NCBI GenBank assembly: GCA_021794575.1
Contig: JAJYQO010000025.1
Location: 1-64,000 of the forward strand
Origin: Pseudomonadota bacterium
Lineage (GTDB): Bacteria; Pseudomonadota; Gammaproteobacteria; Xanthomonadales; Rhodanobacteraceae
DNA: 64,000 nt
Reading direction: 5' to 3'
The translations under genes and the position numbers were made by a program. Shown here piece after piece: positions 19,099 to 28,659 of this stretch. Each line of letters begins with the position of its first letter. Positions within the stretch are counted from its first letter, which is position 1. The notes under the pieces are model-generated. The model did not search any database, was not told the origin of the DNA, and saw nothing but the letters and a program-made list of their open reading frames with translations.

Positions 19099-20601
19099 TC
19101 AGCGCACCCCGTGCATCAGCCGGCTGATCCGCGGCGCGATCAGCAGCAGCAGCGCGGCCGCGCCCAGCAGCAGCCAGAAGCTGAAGGTGAATCCTTGCAG
19201 CGCCGAAGCCACAGTCATGCCGCTCTCGCCACTGACGTGGCCGGCGAAGATGCCCGAGAGGTTGTTGCCGATCGCGGTGGACAGAAACCAGCCGCCCATG
19301 GCCAGGCCCACGTAGCGCAGCGGCGCCAGCTTGGTGACCATCGACAAACCGATCGGCGACAGGCACAGCTCGCCCACGGTCTGCAGCACGTACACCAGCA
19401 CCAGCGGCCAGAACGGAATCTGCCCGTTGCGGCTCACCAGCGCACTCAGCGCATACATCAGCAACAGAAACGCTAGCGCGTTGAACAACAGGCCCAGCCC
19501 GAACTTGCGCGGAATCGACGGCTCGCGTCCGCGCGTGCCCAGCCAGCCCCAGGCCAGCGCCACCAGCGGCGCCAGCAGCACGATGGCGGCGGGATTGACC
19601 GACTGAAACCAGCCGGTGGGGAAGGCCCAGCCGCCAAGCAGCTCGCGGTCGACCAGGTTCTGCGCGAGGAAGTTGAACGAGCTGCCGGCCTGCTCGAAGA
19701 ACATCCAGAACAGCACATTGAACACGAACAGCAGCAGCATGGCGATGACCTTGTCGCGGGCCACGCCGCCCTCGCGCAGCGCTTCGATGAGCAGCATCAA
19801 CGCCAGCGCCACGAACAGCGCGCCGAGTATCCATGCCAGCACGCCGGCGCCGACCTCGGCCATCAGCAGATACACCACCGGCACGGCCGCGACCGCACCG
19901 GCCAACACCCAGCCCAGCATGGCTGTGCCGTTGCGTCCCTGCGGCGAGCGGCCGATGCCCTGCAGCCGGTGGCGACCGAACCAGAACCACAACATGCTGA
20001 TCGCCATGCCGATGCCGGTGGCGACGAAAACCGCCTTGTAGTTCTGCACCAGCGGCGTGCCGCTGATGACGCTGGCCAGCCAGCCGGTGAGCAGCGGCGA
20101 GACCAGCGCGCCCAGGTTGATGCCCATGTAGAAAATGGTGAAGCCGCGGTCGCGTCGTGCGTCGCCCGGCGCATACAGCTGGCCGACCAGGGTCGAGATG
20201 TTGGGCTTGAACAGGCCGTTGCCGACGATGATCGTGGCCAGCCCCAGCAGGAAAATCTGCTGCTGCGGCAGCACGATCGTGAAATAGCCGACGGCCGAAA
20301 TCGCCGCGCCCAGCAGGATCGAGCGCTGGTAGCCGATCAGCCGATCGGCCACGTAGCCGCCGAAGATCGCCGTGGCGTACACCAGCGCCAGGAACGCGCC
20401 GTAGGTGCGGCTGGCGTAACCCTGCCCCGCGGCGTCGCCGTCGAAAAACTGCGCAACGATGTACAGCGTCAGCGCCCAGCGCATGCCGTAGAAGGCGAAG
20501 CGCTCCCAAAACTCGGTCATGAACAGCATCCACAGCGGACGCGGATGGCCGAGCAGGTCGGTGAACCGCGGCTGCGGCGCGGCGGTATCGGTGGTGGCCA
20601 T
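19099..20601 (-). CDS. POT/PTR family peptide MFS transporter (copy 1)
   Basis: FWERFAFYGMRWALTLYIV, GGYVADRLIGYQRSILLG, GNGLFKPNISTLVGQLY, FYMGINLGALVSPLLTG. Confidence 0.92.
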   Translation of the reverse strand: MATTDTAAPQPRFTDLLGHPRPLWMLFMTEFWERFAFYGMRWALTLYIVAQFFDGDAAGQGYASRTYGAFLALVYATAIFGGYVADRLIGYQRSILLGAAISAVGYFTIVLPQQQIFLLGLATIIVGNGLFKPNISTLVGQLYAPGDARRDRGFTIFYMGINLGALVSPLLTGWLASVISGTPLVQNYKAVFVATGIGMAISMLWFWFGRHRLQGIGRSPQGRNGTAMLGWVLAGAVAAVPVVYLLMAEVGAGVLAWILGALFVALALMLLIEALREGGVARDKVIAMLLLFVFNVLFWMFFEQAGSSFNFLAQNLVDRELLGGWAFPTGWFQSVNPAAIVLLAPLVALAWGWLGTRGREPSIPRKFGLGLLFNALAFLLLMYALSALVSRNGQIPFWPLVLVYVLQTVGELCLSPIGLSMVTKLAPLRYVGLAMGGWFLSTAIGNNLSGIFAGHVSGESGMTVASALQGFTFSFWLLLGAAALLLLIAPRISRLMHGVR

Positions 20602-20731
20602 GCATGCTCCCCTCGCCCGCGGCCGTGACCGGCGGGCTGTCGCTCGAGCACGCAGCATCCGGGGCCTCTGCCGGCCCGGTCAAAGCCCGGAAGTCATGCC
20701 TGGGCAGGCGGCGGCGCCGTGCGCGCAGGCG

Positions 20732-22219
20732 TCAACGCACGCCGTGCATCAGCTTGACGATCCACGGCGCGGCGATCAGATACACCAGCGCGATGGCGAC
20801 GCCGCCGTAGAGCAGACCCTCGAACACACGCGCATAGGCCTCGATGCCGCCGCGCGTAGTCAGCGCAGCGATCTGACCGGAGAGGTCGTAGGACACGCTG
20901 ACACCAAAGAACCAGCCGCCCATCGCCAGCGAGACCTCGTCCGCCGCGGCCAGCTTGCCCACCAGTGCGTAGCCGATGGGCGAGAGTGCCAGTTCGCCGA
21001 TGGTCGAGCCGAGATAGCACGCCAGCAGCGTCCACGCCGCGACCTTGCCGCCGGGCAATTGCAGGTAATCGACCGCGTACAGCAGCACGCCGTAGCCCAA
21101 CGCCACCAGCAGCAGGCCAATGCCGAACTTGCGCGGTGTCGAGGGGTTGATGCCGCGGCGATCCAGCCACGGCCACAGCAGCGCCATGAACGGCGCGAAG
21201 ATCAGGATGTACAGCGGGTTCGCCGACTGGAACAGCGTGAAGCTCCAGGGCATCCCCAGCAGTTGCCCGTGCCACAGCGGCGCCACGTGGTCGCGCGCGA
21301 AGAAGTTCAGCGCGCTGGCGCTGAGCAGGCTCATCGCCCAGAACAGCACCATGGCGATGAACAGCAGCAGCAGCGCGATGTAGCGCTGGCCCTGCACGCG
21401 GTCGCGGCGGCGCACGCTGCTGGCGACGAAGTACAGCACCAGCAGGCCGATCAGCGTGTACACCACCGCGTTCATCGCATGGGGGTGCGCCAGCAGCCAG
21501 GCGCAGGGCGGCACCAGCAGCAGCGCCCCCAGCGTCACCACCGGCGTCGACCACGGACGCTTGAAGCGCACCGCGTCCTGCGCGCCGGGCATGCGGCGAT
21601 GCTTCCACTCGAACACCAGGGCGGCCAGCAGCGCGCCCGCCGCCGCGGCCAGGAAACCCCAGCGGTAGCCGTAGCTGGCGCCGACCCATGCCGCGCACAC
21701 GAACGGCGCCACGAACGCGCCGAAGTTGATCGCCAGATAAAACAGCGTGTAGCCGGCGTCGCGCTTGGGGTCGTCTTTGGCGTAGTTGCGCCCGACCAGC
21801 ACGGTGAGCGGGATGCTGAGGCCGGTGGCCAGCACGAAGAAGGCCAGCGCCAGGGTGAAGACTGCGCGGTCGGGCATGGTCATGCCCAGCAGCCCCGGGA
21901 TCATCAGCCACAACGCCAGCCGCAGCGCCTGCACCTCGCCCAGCACGTTGTCGGCCACCCAGCCGCCCAGGATCGCGCTGGCGTAGGCCAGCGCGCCGAA
22001 ACCGGCGAACAGGTAGTTGGCCTGCGCCAGCGCCTGCTCGTGCGGGAGAGCGGCGAAGAAGGTGTCGGCCGCGTAGGGCGCCAGGAAGGCGCGGAAGCCG
22101 TAGAACGCGAAATTCACGCCGACGGTGACCGCCAGCAGCATCCACAACAGGCCGGGATGGCCCAGGACGCGGCCGGAATCCGGCAGGGGATATTCGCGCG
22201 AATCGTCGCTTGTGTGCAT
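20732..22219 (-). CDS. POT/PTR family peptide MFS transporter (copy 2)
   Basis: GVNFAFYGFRAFLAPYAADTFF, LGGWVADNVLGEVQALRL, TLFYLAINFGAFVAPFVC; both copies end in LMHGVR. Confidence 0.92.
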   Translation of the reverse strand: MHTSDDSREYPLPDSGRVLGHPGLLWMLLAVTVGVNFAFYGFRAFLAPYAADTFFAALPHEQALAQANYLFAGFGALAYASAILGGWVADNVLGEVQALRLALWLMIPGLLGMTMPDRAVFTLALAFFVLATGLSIPLTVLVGRNYAKDDPKRDAGYTLFYLAINFGAFVAPFVCAAWVGASYGYRWGFLAAAAGALLAALVFEWKHRRMPGAQDAVRFKRPWSTPVVTLGALLLVPPCAWLLAHPHAMNAVVYTLIGLLVLYFVASSVRRRDRVQGQRYIALLLLFIAMVLFWAMSLLSASALNFFARDHVAPLWHGQLLGMPWSFTLFQSANPLYILIFAPFMALLWPWLDRRGINPSTPRKFGIGLLLVALGYGVLLYAVDYLQLPGGKVAAWTLLACYLGSTIGELALSPIGYALVGKLAAADEVSLAMGGWFFGVSVSYDLSGQIAALTTRGGIEAYARVFEGLLYGGVAIALVYLIAAPWIVKLMHGVR

Positions 22220-22307
22220 GACCGGCCCCGATGGCGGCTGATCCGTGCCAGCCGGCGCGCGACGTTACCGGCGCCTCACCCGGCGCGGCAAGGCGCGACG
22301 CAATAGA

Positions 22308-23162
22308 TCAGCCCGGGCCCAACACCGTGCGCACTTCCAGCAGTTCGGGGAAAAAGGTCAGCTCCAGCGCCTGCTTCAGGAATCCCACGCCGCTGGAGCC
22401 GCCGGTGCCGCGCTTGTGGCCGATGATGCGCTCGACCGTCTTCATGTGGCGGAAGCGCCACAACTGGAAGCTCTCCTCCACGTCCACCAATTGCTCGCAC
22501 AGCGCGTAGGCCGCCCAGTGCGTATGCGTGTCGGCGTAGATGCGCCGGAACACCGGCACCAGCGCGGGTTCGCGGTGATGGGGCTGCGCCCAGTCGCGTT
22601 CGATGCACGCGGCCGGCACCGCATGACCGCGACGCGCCAGGTGACGCAGGAACTCGTCGTACAGGCCGGGCGCCTCGAGGATGGCGCGCAGCGTGCGCTG
22701 GGCGTCGGCGTCGTGCGCGAACACCGCGACCATTTCGCTGTTCTTGTTGCCCAGCAAAAACTCGATGCAGCGGTATTGCAGCGACTGGAAACCCGAGGCC
22801 GGCCCCAGCACCTGGCGGAATTCCAGGTACTCGCTGGGCGTCAGCGTTTCCAGCACCGCCCACTGCTCGAACAACTGCCGCTGCACCTGCTTCACCCGCG
22901 CCAGGATCTTGGCGCAGGGATCGAGCCGATCCTGCTGCAAATGCGCGATCGCCGCGCGCAGCTCGTGGATGATCAGCTTCATCCACAGCTCGCTGACCTG
23001 ATGCTGCACGATGAACAGCATCTCGTCGTGGTGCTCGGGCCGCGACAGCGGATGCTGCGCATCGAGCAGGCGCGGCAGATCGAGATAACCCGCGTAGGTG
23101 GTGCGCCCGGCCAGATCGCGTTCGATGCCCGGCTCCAGCGCGCGGCGGTTGTCATCGCTCAT
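22308..23162 (-). CDS. kynA: Tryptophan 2,3-dioxygenase
   Basis: [92 protein letters not shown]. Confidence 0.96.
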   Translation of the reverse strand: MSDDNRRALEPGIERDLAGRTTYAGYLDLPRLLDAQHPLSRPEHHDEMLFIVQHQVSELWMKLIIHELRAAIAHLQQDRLDPCAKILARVKQVQRQLFEQWAVLETLTPSEYLEFRQVLGPASGFQSLQYRCIEFLLGNKNSEMVAVFAHDADAQRTLRAILEAPGLYDEFLRHLARRGHAVPAACIERDWAQPHHREPALVPVFRRIYADTHTHWAAYALCEQLVDVEESFQLWRFRHMKTVERIIGHKRGTGGSSGVGFLKQALELTFFPELLEVRTVLGPG

Positions 23163-23360
23163 GGCGGATCGCAGTGTGGAAACGCGTGTAGGGTAGCGCC
23201 TGCGCGACGTGTTCCGGAGCGCCGCCTGCTGCGCCGTGCCTTGCCCGCATGGTGCGCGGCCTGTTATTTCTATGGGTCACGTTGGACGCGCCGGCGCGCA
23301 CTGGATCGCACCTGCGCCCTTTTCTACGGCTACGCCGCGTCCTGTTCCGGGAGATCCCCC

Positions 23361-24434
23361 GTGTCCACTTGTGCAAGTTTTCAGATCGAGCATCTGCAGT
23401 ACCTCGATGCCGAGGGCAAGCTGCGCGCCGCCGCGCCGCCGCTGGCCAAGGATTTCGAGCAGCTGGTCGCGCTGTACAGGCAAATGCTGTTCGTGCGCGT
23501 GTTCGACGCCAAGTCGGTGGCGCTGCAGCGCACCGGCAAGCTCGGCACTTACGCCTCGTGCCTGGGCCACGAGGCCGTGCACGTGGGCGTCGGCTCGGCA
23601 CTGCGCCCCGAGGACTGCTTTGCGCCCAGCTACCGCGAATACGGCGCGCAGTTCTGCCGCGGCGTGCAGGCGCGCGAGGTGCTGATGTACTGGGGCGGCG
23701 ACGAGCGCGGCAACGACTACTCCGGCCCACGCCACGACTTCGCCTGGTGCGTGCCGATCGCCACCCAGTGCCTGCACGCGGCCGGCGCGGCGCTGGCCTA
23801 CAAGTTGCGCAAGGAGCCGCGCGCGGCGGTGTGCTGCGTCGGCGACGGTGGCTCGTCCAAGGCCGATTTCTACGGCGCCATCAACGTCACCGGCGCAATG
23901 ACGCTGCCGTTGGTGGCGGTGATCATCAACAACCAGTGGGCGATCTCGGTGCCGCGCAAGGCGCAGACCGGCGCGCAGACGCTGGCGCAGAAGGGCATCG
24001 CTGCCGGCTTGCCCTGCGTGCAGGTGGACGGCAACGACTTGATCGCGGTGCGCGCCGCCATGGACACCGCCCTCGAACGCGCGCGCAAGGGCGGGGGCGG
24101 CACGGTGATCGAGGCGGTTACCTACCGCCTCTCCGACCACACCACCGCCGACGACGCGCGCCGCTACCGCGACGACGCCGAGGTGAAGGCCGCCTGGGCG
24201 CGTGAGCCGATGAAGCGCCTGCGCGCCTACCTGGAAGCGCACAAGGCTTGGGACGAGAAAAAAGAAGAGGCTTGGAAGGCCGAGTGCGCCGCGCGCGTCG
24301 ATGCCGAGGTCAACGCCTACCTCGAAAGCAAATCGCAGCCGGTGACGGCAATGTTCGACTACACCTACGCCGAACTGCCGGTGGATCTGGCGCGGCAGCG
24401 CGAGGCGGCCATCGCCCGCGAGCAGGGACACTGA
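23361..24434 (+). CDS. pdhA: Thiamine-dependent E1 alpha subunit (pyruvate/2-oxoacid dehydrogenase)
   Basis: LGHEAVHVGVGSALRPEDCFAPSYREYGAQF, CCVGDGGSSKADFYGAINVTGAMTLPLVAVIINNQWAISVP; GTG start at 23361. Confidence 0.92.
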   Translation: MSTCASFQIEHLQYLDAEGKLRAAAPPLAKDFEQLVALYRQMLFVRVFDAKSVALQRTGKLGTYASCLGHEAVHVGVGSALRPEDCFAPSYREYGAQFCRGVQAREVLMYWGGDERGNDYSGPRHDFAWCVPIATQCLHAAGAALAYKLRKEPRAAVCCVGDGGSSKADFYGAINVTGAMTLPLVAVIINNQWAISVPRKAQTGAQTLAQKGIAAGLPCVQVDGNDLIAVRAAMDTALERARKGGGGTVIEAVTYRLSDHTTADDARRYRDDAEVKAAWAREPMKRLRAYLEAHKAWDEKKEEAWKAECAARVDAEVNAYLESKSQPVTAMFDYTYAELPVDLARQREAAIAREQGH

Positions 24435-24444
24435 GGAGCACGCG

Positions 24445-25422
24445 ATGGCACAGATCACCCTTATCGAAGCCGTGACCCAGGCGCTGGCCTGGGAGATGGC
24501 GCACGATCCCGCGGTCGTGGTTCTGGGCGAGGACGTGGGCGTCAACGGCGGCGTGTTCCGCGCCACCCAGGGCCTGCAGCAGAAGTTCGGCCCCGAGCGC
24601 GTCATCGACACGCCGCTGGACGAGACCACCATCGCCGGCCTCACCGTGGGCCTGGCCGCGCAAGGCATGAAACCGGTGGCCGAAGCGCAGTTCGAGGGCT
24701 TCATCTACCCGATGATGGAGCACATCGCCTGCCACGCCGCGCGCATGCGCACGCGCACCCGCGGCCGTCTGCACGTGCCGGCGGTGTACCGCGCGCCCTG
24801 GGGCGGCGGCATCCGCGCACCCGAGCACCACTCCGAGGCCAACGAGCATCTGTTCACCAACATCCCCGGCCTGCGCGTGGTGATGCCGTCTTCGCCGGCG
24901 CGCGCCTACGGCCTGCTGCTGGCAGCCATTCGCGATCCGGACCCGGTGATGTTCTTCGAGCCCAAGCGCATCTACCGCCAGTACAAGGAAGAGGTACCCG
25001 ACGACGGCGAGGCGCTGCCGCTGGACGTGTGCTTCGTGCTGCGCGACGGCAGCGACGTGACCCTGGTGACCTGGGGCGCGCAGGTGAAAGAAACCCTGGA
25101 AGCCGCCGATGCGCTGGCCAAGGAGGGCATCAGCGCCGAGGTGATCGACCTGGCCACGGTCAAGCCGCTGGATTTCGACACCATCGCCGAGTCGGTGGCC
25201 AAGACGCACCGCTGCGTGATCGTGCACGAGGCGCCGCGCACCGCCGGCTTCGGCGCCGAGATCGCCGCGCGCCTTGCCGAGCACTCGATGTTCGATCTGT
25301 ACGCACCGGTCGAGCGCGTCACCGGCTACGACACGCACATTCCGCTGTTCCGCCTGGAGATGAAATATCTGCCCAGCGTGCAGCGCATCGTCGAGGCCGC
25401 CAAACGCACGCTGACGGTGTGA
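24445..25422 (+). CDS. pdhB: 2-oxoacid dehydrogenase E1 beta subunit
   Basis: VVLGEDVGVNGGVFRATQGLQQKFGPERVIDTPLDETTIAGLTVGLAAQGMKPVAEAQF, CVIVHEAPRTAGFGAEIAARL. Confidence 0.94.
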   Translation: MAQITLIEAVTQALAWEMAHDPAVVVLGEDVGVNGGVFRATQGLQQKFGPERVIDTPLDETTIAGLTVGLAAQGMKPVAEAQFEGFIYPMMEHIACHAARMRTRTRGRLHVPAVYRAPWGGGIRAPEHHSEANEHLFTNIPGLRVVMPSSPARAYGLLLAAIRDPDPVMFFEPKRIYRQYKEEVPDDGEALPLDVCFVLRDGSDVTLVTWGAQVKETLEAADALAKEGISAEVIDLATVKPLDFDTIAESVAKTHRCVIVHEAPRTAGFGAEIAARLAEHSMFDLYAPVERVTGYDTHIPLFRLEMKYLPSVQRIVEAAKRTLTV

Positions 25423-25454
25423 GGGACGTTTTGCCAAAACGGCTCGACAGCCTG

Positions 25455-25588
25455 GTCCGCGAAGAACGCCAAGGGCACAAAAGGCACCAGTAGATCGTGC
25501 AGTCCATCAGACGCGCCGCACAGACTCAAAGACGGGTTTTTCGTACTGCGCGATAATCAACTTCGCGTTCTTGGCGTCCTTCGCGGAC
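25455..25588. repeat. Intergenic inverted-repeat element between pdhB and E2
   Basis: Left arm GTCCGCGAAGAACGCCAAG (25455-25473) and right arm CTTGGCGTCCTTCGCGGAC (25570-25588): 18/19 complementary, ~96 bp apart. Confidence 0.75.
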
Positions 25589-25634
25589 AGAATTTGTTTC
25601 ACCACGACTCACCGCTCATCCAGGGAATCGCACC

Positions 25635-27068
25635 ATGGCCGAGATCAAGACATTCCACCTCCCCGACCTCGGTGAAGGCCTGCCCGATGCCACCATCGTC
25701 GAATGGCTGGTGAAGGAAGGCGCCACGGTACGCCTGGACGATCCGCTGGTTTCCATGGAGACCGCCAAGGCCGTGGTCGAGGTGCCCTCGCCCTACTCCG
25801 GCAAACTGGTGAAGATGCATGGCGATAACGGCGATGTGATCATCACCGGCGCGGTGCTGGCTGAATTCGAGATCGATCCCAAACTGCCGCAGCGCGCCGA
25901 GGCGCAGTCCACCGGCCACCACCATGCGCCCGCCGGCGCGGGCAGCAAAGCCGCACACAATGGCGACACCGTGGTGGCCTCGGATGAAGGCGGCGAGATC
26001 AGCAGCGGCGGCGCCAAACCCGCCGGCGGCGACGCCGGTACCGTGGTCGGCGCCATGCAAAGCTCCGATGCCGTGCATGCCGAACAGGCCGTCAGCGTCG
26101 GCGGCGTCAAGGCCGTACCCGCGGTGCGCGCGCTGGCGCGCAAACTCGGCGTCGACCTGGCCCGCGTCGCGCCCAGCGGCGCCGGCGGCGTGGTCACCAT
26201 GAACGACGTCAAGCTGGCCGCGGCCGCAGGCTCGGCGATGACCGCCGCTCCCGTCGGAAGAGGGGCCAGGGGTGAGGGTTCGACACCCGCGCAACGTGCC
26301 GTGACACCCGCACTCTCATCCGCCCTGCGAGCGTCTTCTCCCGAGGCAAGAAGGGATGAACAACGCACAGCGCTGTCCGCCGCCGGCAAGCCGGTGCGCA
26401 CCAGCCCGCCCGCCACGCACGCCGGCGTGCTGGGCCAGCCCGAGCAGCTCAAGGGCATGCGCCGCACCATGGCGCGGGTGATGGCCGAGGCGCACGCGCA
26501 GATCGTCGCCACCAGCATCGTGGATGATGCCGATCTGCATGCCTGGCAGGCCGGCAACGACATCACCGTGCGCCTGCTGCGCGCACTGGTGACGGCCTGC
26601 AAGACCGTGCCCGCGCTGAACGCCTGGTTCGACGGGCAGAACCTCACCCGTACCCTGCATCCGCATGTCGATATCGGCCTGGCCGTGGACACCGAGGACG
26701 GCCTGTTCGTGCCCGCTCTGCGCAACGCCGACCGGCTCGACGCCGCCGGCCTGCGCGCCGCGGTCAATCGCGCGCGCGCCGAGGTGATGGACCGCTCCAT
26801 CGCGCCCTCGGAGCTCACCGGCTACACCATCATGCTGTCCAACTTCGGCATGTTCGCCGGCCGCTACGCCACGCCGGTGGTGGTGCCGCCGTGCGTCGCC
26901 ATCCTCGGCGCCGGCAAGCTGCACCACGCCACCGTGCCGGTGCTGGGCGGCTTCGAGGCGCACCGCGTGATGCCGCTGTCGCTGACCTTCGACCACCGCG
27001 CCGCCACCGGCGGCGAGGCCGCGCGCTTCCTCAAGGCGGTCATCGACGATCTGGCGCTGCCGCGCTGA
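25635..27068 (+). CDS. Dihydrolipoamide acyltransferase (E2), single lipoyl domain
   Basis: Lipoyl domain VSMETAKAVVEVPSPYSGK, PSBD VPAVRALARKLGVDLARVAPSGAGGVVTMNDV, catalytic LSLTFDHRAATGGEAARFL. Confidence 0.94.
   Translation: MAEIKTFHLPDLGEGLPDATIVEWLVKEGATVRLDDPLVSMETAKAVVEVPSPYSGKLVKMHGDNGDVIITGAVLAEFEIDPKLPQRAEAQSTGHHHAPAGAGSKAAHNGDTVVASDEGGEISSGGAKPAGGDAGTVVGAMQSSDAVHAEQAVSVGGVKAVPAVRALARKLGVDLARVAPSGAGGVVTMNDVKLAAAAGSAMTAAPVGRGARGEGSTPAQRAVTPALSSALRASSPEARRDEQRTALSAAGKPVRTSPPATHAGVLGQPEQLKGMRRTMARVMAEAHAQIVATSIVDDADLHAWQAGNDITVRLLRALVTACKTVPALNAWFDGQNLTRTLHPHVDIGLAVDTEDGLFVPALRNADRLDAAGLRAAVNRARAEVMDRSIAPSELTGYTIMLSNFGMFAGRYATPVVVPPCVAILGAGKLHHATVPVLGGFEAHRVMPLSLTFDHRAATGGEAARFLKAVIDDLALPR
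26252..26370. repeat. Repeat-like sequence in-frame inside E2 linker
   Basis: gtcggaagaggggccaggggtgagggttcgacaccc...actctcatccgccctgcgagcgtcttctcccgaggcaagaagggatgaa: resembles a 'GAGAGGGGC..GGGGTGAGGG / CCCTCATCCGCCCT..TTCTCCCG' intergenic repeat; encodes VGRGARGEGSTPAQRAVTPALSSALRASSPEARRDEQ. Confidence 0.6.
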
Positions 27069-27119
27069 GCACGGCACGCGTGGCATGATCGCGGCGCCCG
27101 TCCTTGCCGGAGCGCCGCG

Positions 27120-27509
27120 ATGGCCCACCACAGCCGCCTTGCCGGCTTCATCATCGACTGCAGGACCGGCGATCTCGGGGCCGCGGCAGCGTTCTGGAGC
27201 GCGGCGCTGGGCATCGCCATAGTCGATCCGGACGAGGGCGGCGAGGACCGTTATGCGCGCCTGGCCGCAGGTCCGGGCGATCTGCACATCGAAGTGCAAA
27301 AAGTCGAGCATGAATCGCGCGTGCACCTGGACATCGAAAGCGACGATATCGAGGCCGAGGTCGCGCGTCTGACGGCGCTGGGCGCGCGCGAAGTGGCGCG
27401 TCCGCGCGACGGCCGCTGGGTGGTGCTGCAGGCACCCACCGGCCAGCGCTTCTGCGTGGTGCGCATGCAGCACCCGCAGCACGGCGCAGCGCCCACGCAA
27501 TGGTCATGA
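27120..27509 (+). CDS. VOC (glyoxalase/bleomycin resistance-like) family protein
   Basis: AGFIIDCRTGDLGAAAAFWSAALGIAI...HLDIESDDIEAEVARLTALGAREV...WVVLQAPTGQRFCVV. Confidence 0.88.
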   Translation: MAHHSRLAGFIIDCRTGDLGAAAAFWSAALGIAIVDPDEGGEDRYARLAAGPGDLHIEVQKVEHESRVHLDIESDDIEAEVARLTALGAREVARPRDGRWVVLQAPTGQRFCVVRMQHPQHGAAPTQWS

Positions 27510-27568
27510 CCGTCCCGTGCCTGTGCGGGACGCGACAGACACTGCACCGCCCTTGAACGCGCGGCGGC

Positions 27569-28567
27569 TCAGCCCACGCGTGCCACCGTCTGCTCGATCG
27601 CCCCGAAGATGCTGTGCCCGGCCGCGTCCAGTACCTCGATGCGCAGCGTGTCGCCGAACTTCAGGAACGGCGTTGACGGCTTGCCGTCGCGCAGGGTCTC
27701 GACGGTGCGCTGCTCGGCGATGCAGGAGGCGCCGCGCGCGGTGTCCCGGTTGGCGATGGTGCCCGAACCCACCAGCGTGCCGGCGGCCAGCGGACGCGTC
27801 CTGGCCGCGTGCGCGATCAACTGGGCGAAATCGAACTGCATGTCTTCGCCGCACTCGGTCGCGCCGAACCACACGCCGTTGATCCGGGTGCGCATCGACA
27901 GATGCAGCTTGCCGCCGCGCCAGGCTTCACCCGGTTCGTCCGGCGTGACGAATACCGGCGACAGCGCCGAGCGCGGCTTCGACTGCAAAAAGCCGAAACC
28001 CTTAGCCAACTCCGCCGGGATCAGGTTGCGCAAGCTGACGTCGTTGACCAGGCCGATCAGCTGGATATGCGCGGCGGCGTCCGCGACGCTCACGCCCATC
28101 GGCACGTCGTCGGTGATCACCACCACTTCGGCCTCGAGGTCGATGCCCCAGTCCTCGCTGGCGGCCAGCACCGGATCGCGCGGTCCGTAGAAGCCGGCGC
28201 TGGTGGCCTGGTACATCAGCGGGTCGGTGTAGAAGCTGGGCGGCATTTCGGCGCCGCGCGCGCGGCGCACGCGCTCGACGTGCGGCAGGTAGGCCGAGCC
28301 GTCGACGAACTCGTAGGCGCGCGGCAGCGGGGCGGCCAGGGCGGTCACGTCGAGATCGAACACCGTCGCACCGCCGTTGGGTGCCGCGGCGCCGGCCTGC
28401 AGGTGCTCGTACACGGCATTGAGCCGCGGCGCCACGTCCTGCCACTCATCCAGCGCCGCCTGCAGCGTCGGCGCGATGCCGGTTGCGCGCACCGCGCGGG
28501 TGAGGTCGCGGCAGACGACGATCAGCGTGCCGTCGCGGCCGCCTTCTTTGAGGGATGCGAGTTTCAT
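27569..28567 (-). CDS. Fumarylacetoacetate hydrolase family protein
   Basis: MKLASLKEGGRDGTLIVVCRDL, DWGIDLEAEVVVITDDVPMGVS, LLNDVSLRNLIPAELAKGFGFLQSKP-like, GSGTIANRDTARGASCIAEQRTVETL. Confidence 0.92.
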   Translation of the reverse strand: MKLASLKEGGRDGTLIVVCRDLTRAVRATGIAPTLQAALDEWQDVAPRLNAVYEHLQAGAAAPNGGATVFDLDVTALAAPLPRAYEFVDGSAYLPHVERVRRARGAEMPPSFYTDPLMYQATSAGFYGPRDPVLAASEDWGIDLEAEVVVITDDVPMGVSVADAAAHIQLIGLVNDVSLRNLIPAELAKGFGFLQSKPRSALSPVFVTPDEPGEAWRGGKLHLSMRTRINGVWFGATECGEDMQFDFAQLIAHAARTRPLAAGTLVGSGTIANRDTARGASCIAEQRTVETLRDGKPSTPFLKFGDTLRIEVLDAAGHSIFGAIEQTVARVG

Positions 28568-28621
28568 GGCATGGACTCGATATTCGAGATGATCGTAAAA
28601 GCTAAAGCTGGCGTGGCGACC

Positions 28622-28640
28622 CCTCTCCCACCGCGAGAGG
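28622..28640. terminator. Hairpin between hmgA and fah-like gene (repeat remnant or attenuator)
   Basis: CCTCTC-CCACCGC-GAGAGG perfect 6-bp stem. Confidence 0.4.
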
Positions 28641-28659
28641 TGTGCAGAATCCGATGCGA

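Noticed and set aside
18185-20683. 832-aa minus-strand ORF spanning cca and the POT transporter
   Set aside because: Out-of-frame reading of two genuine genes on the same strand.
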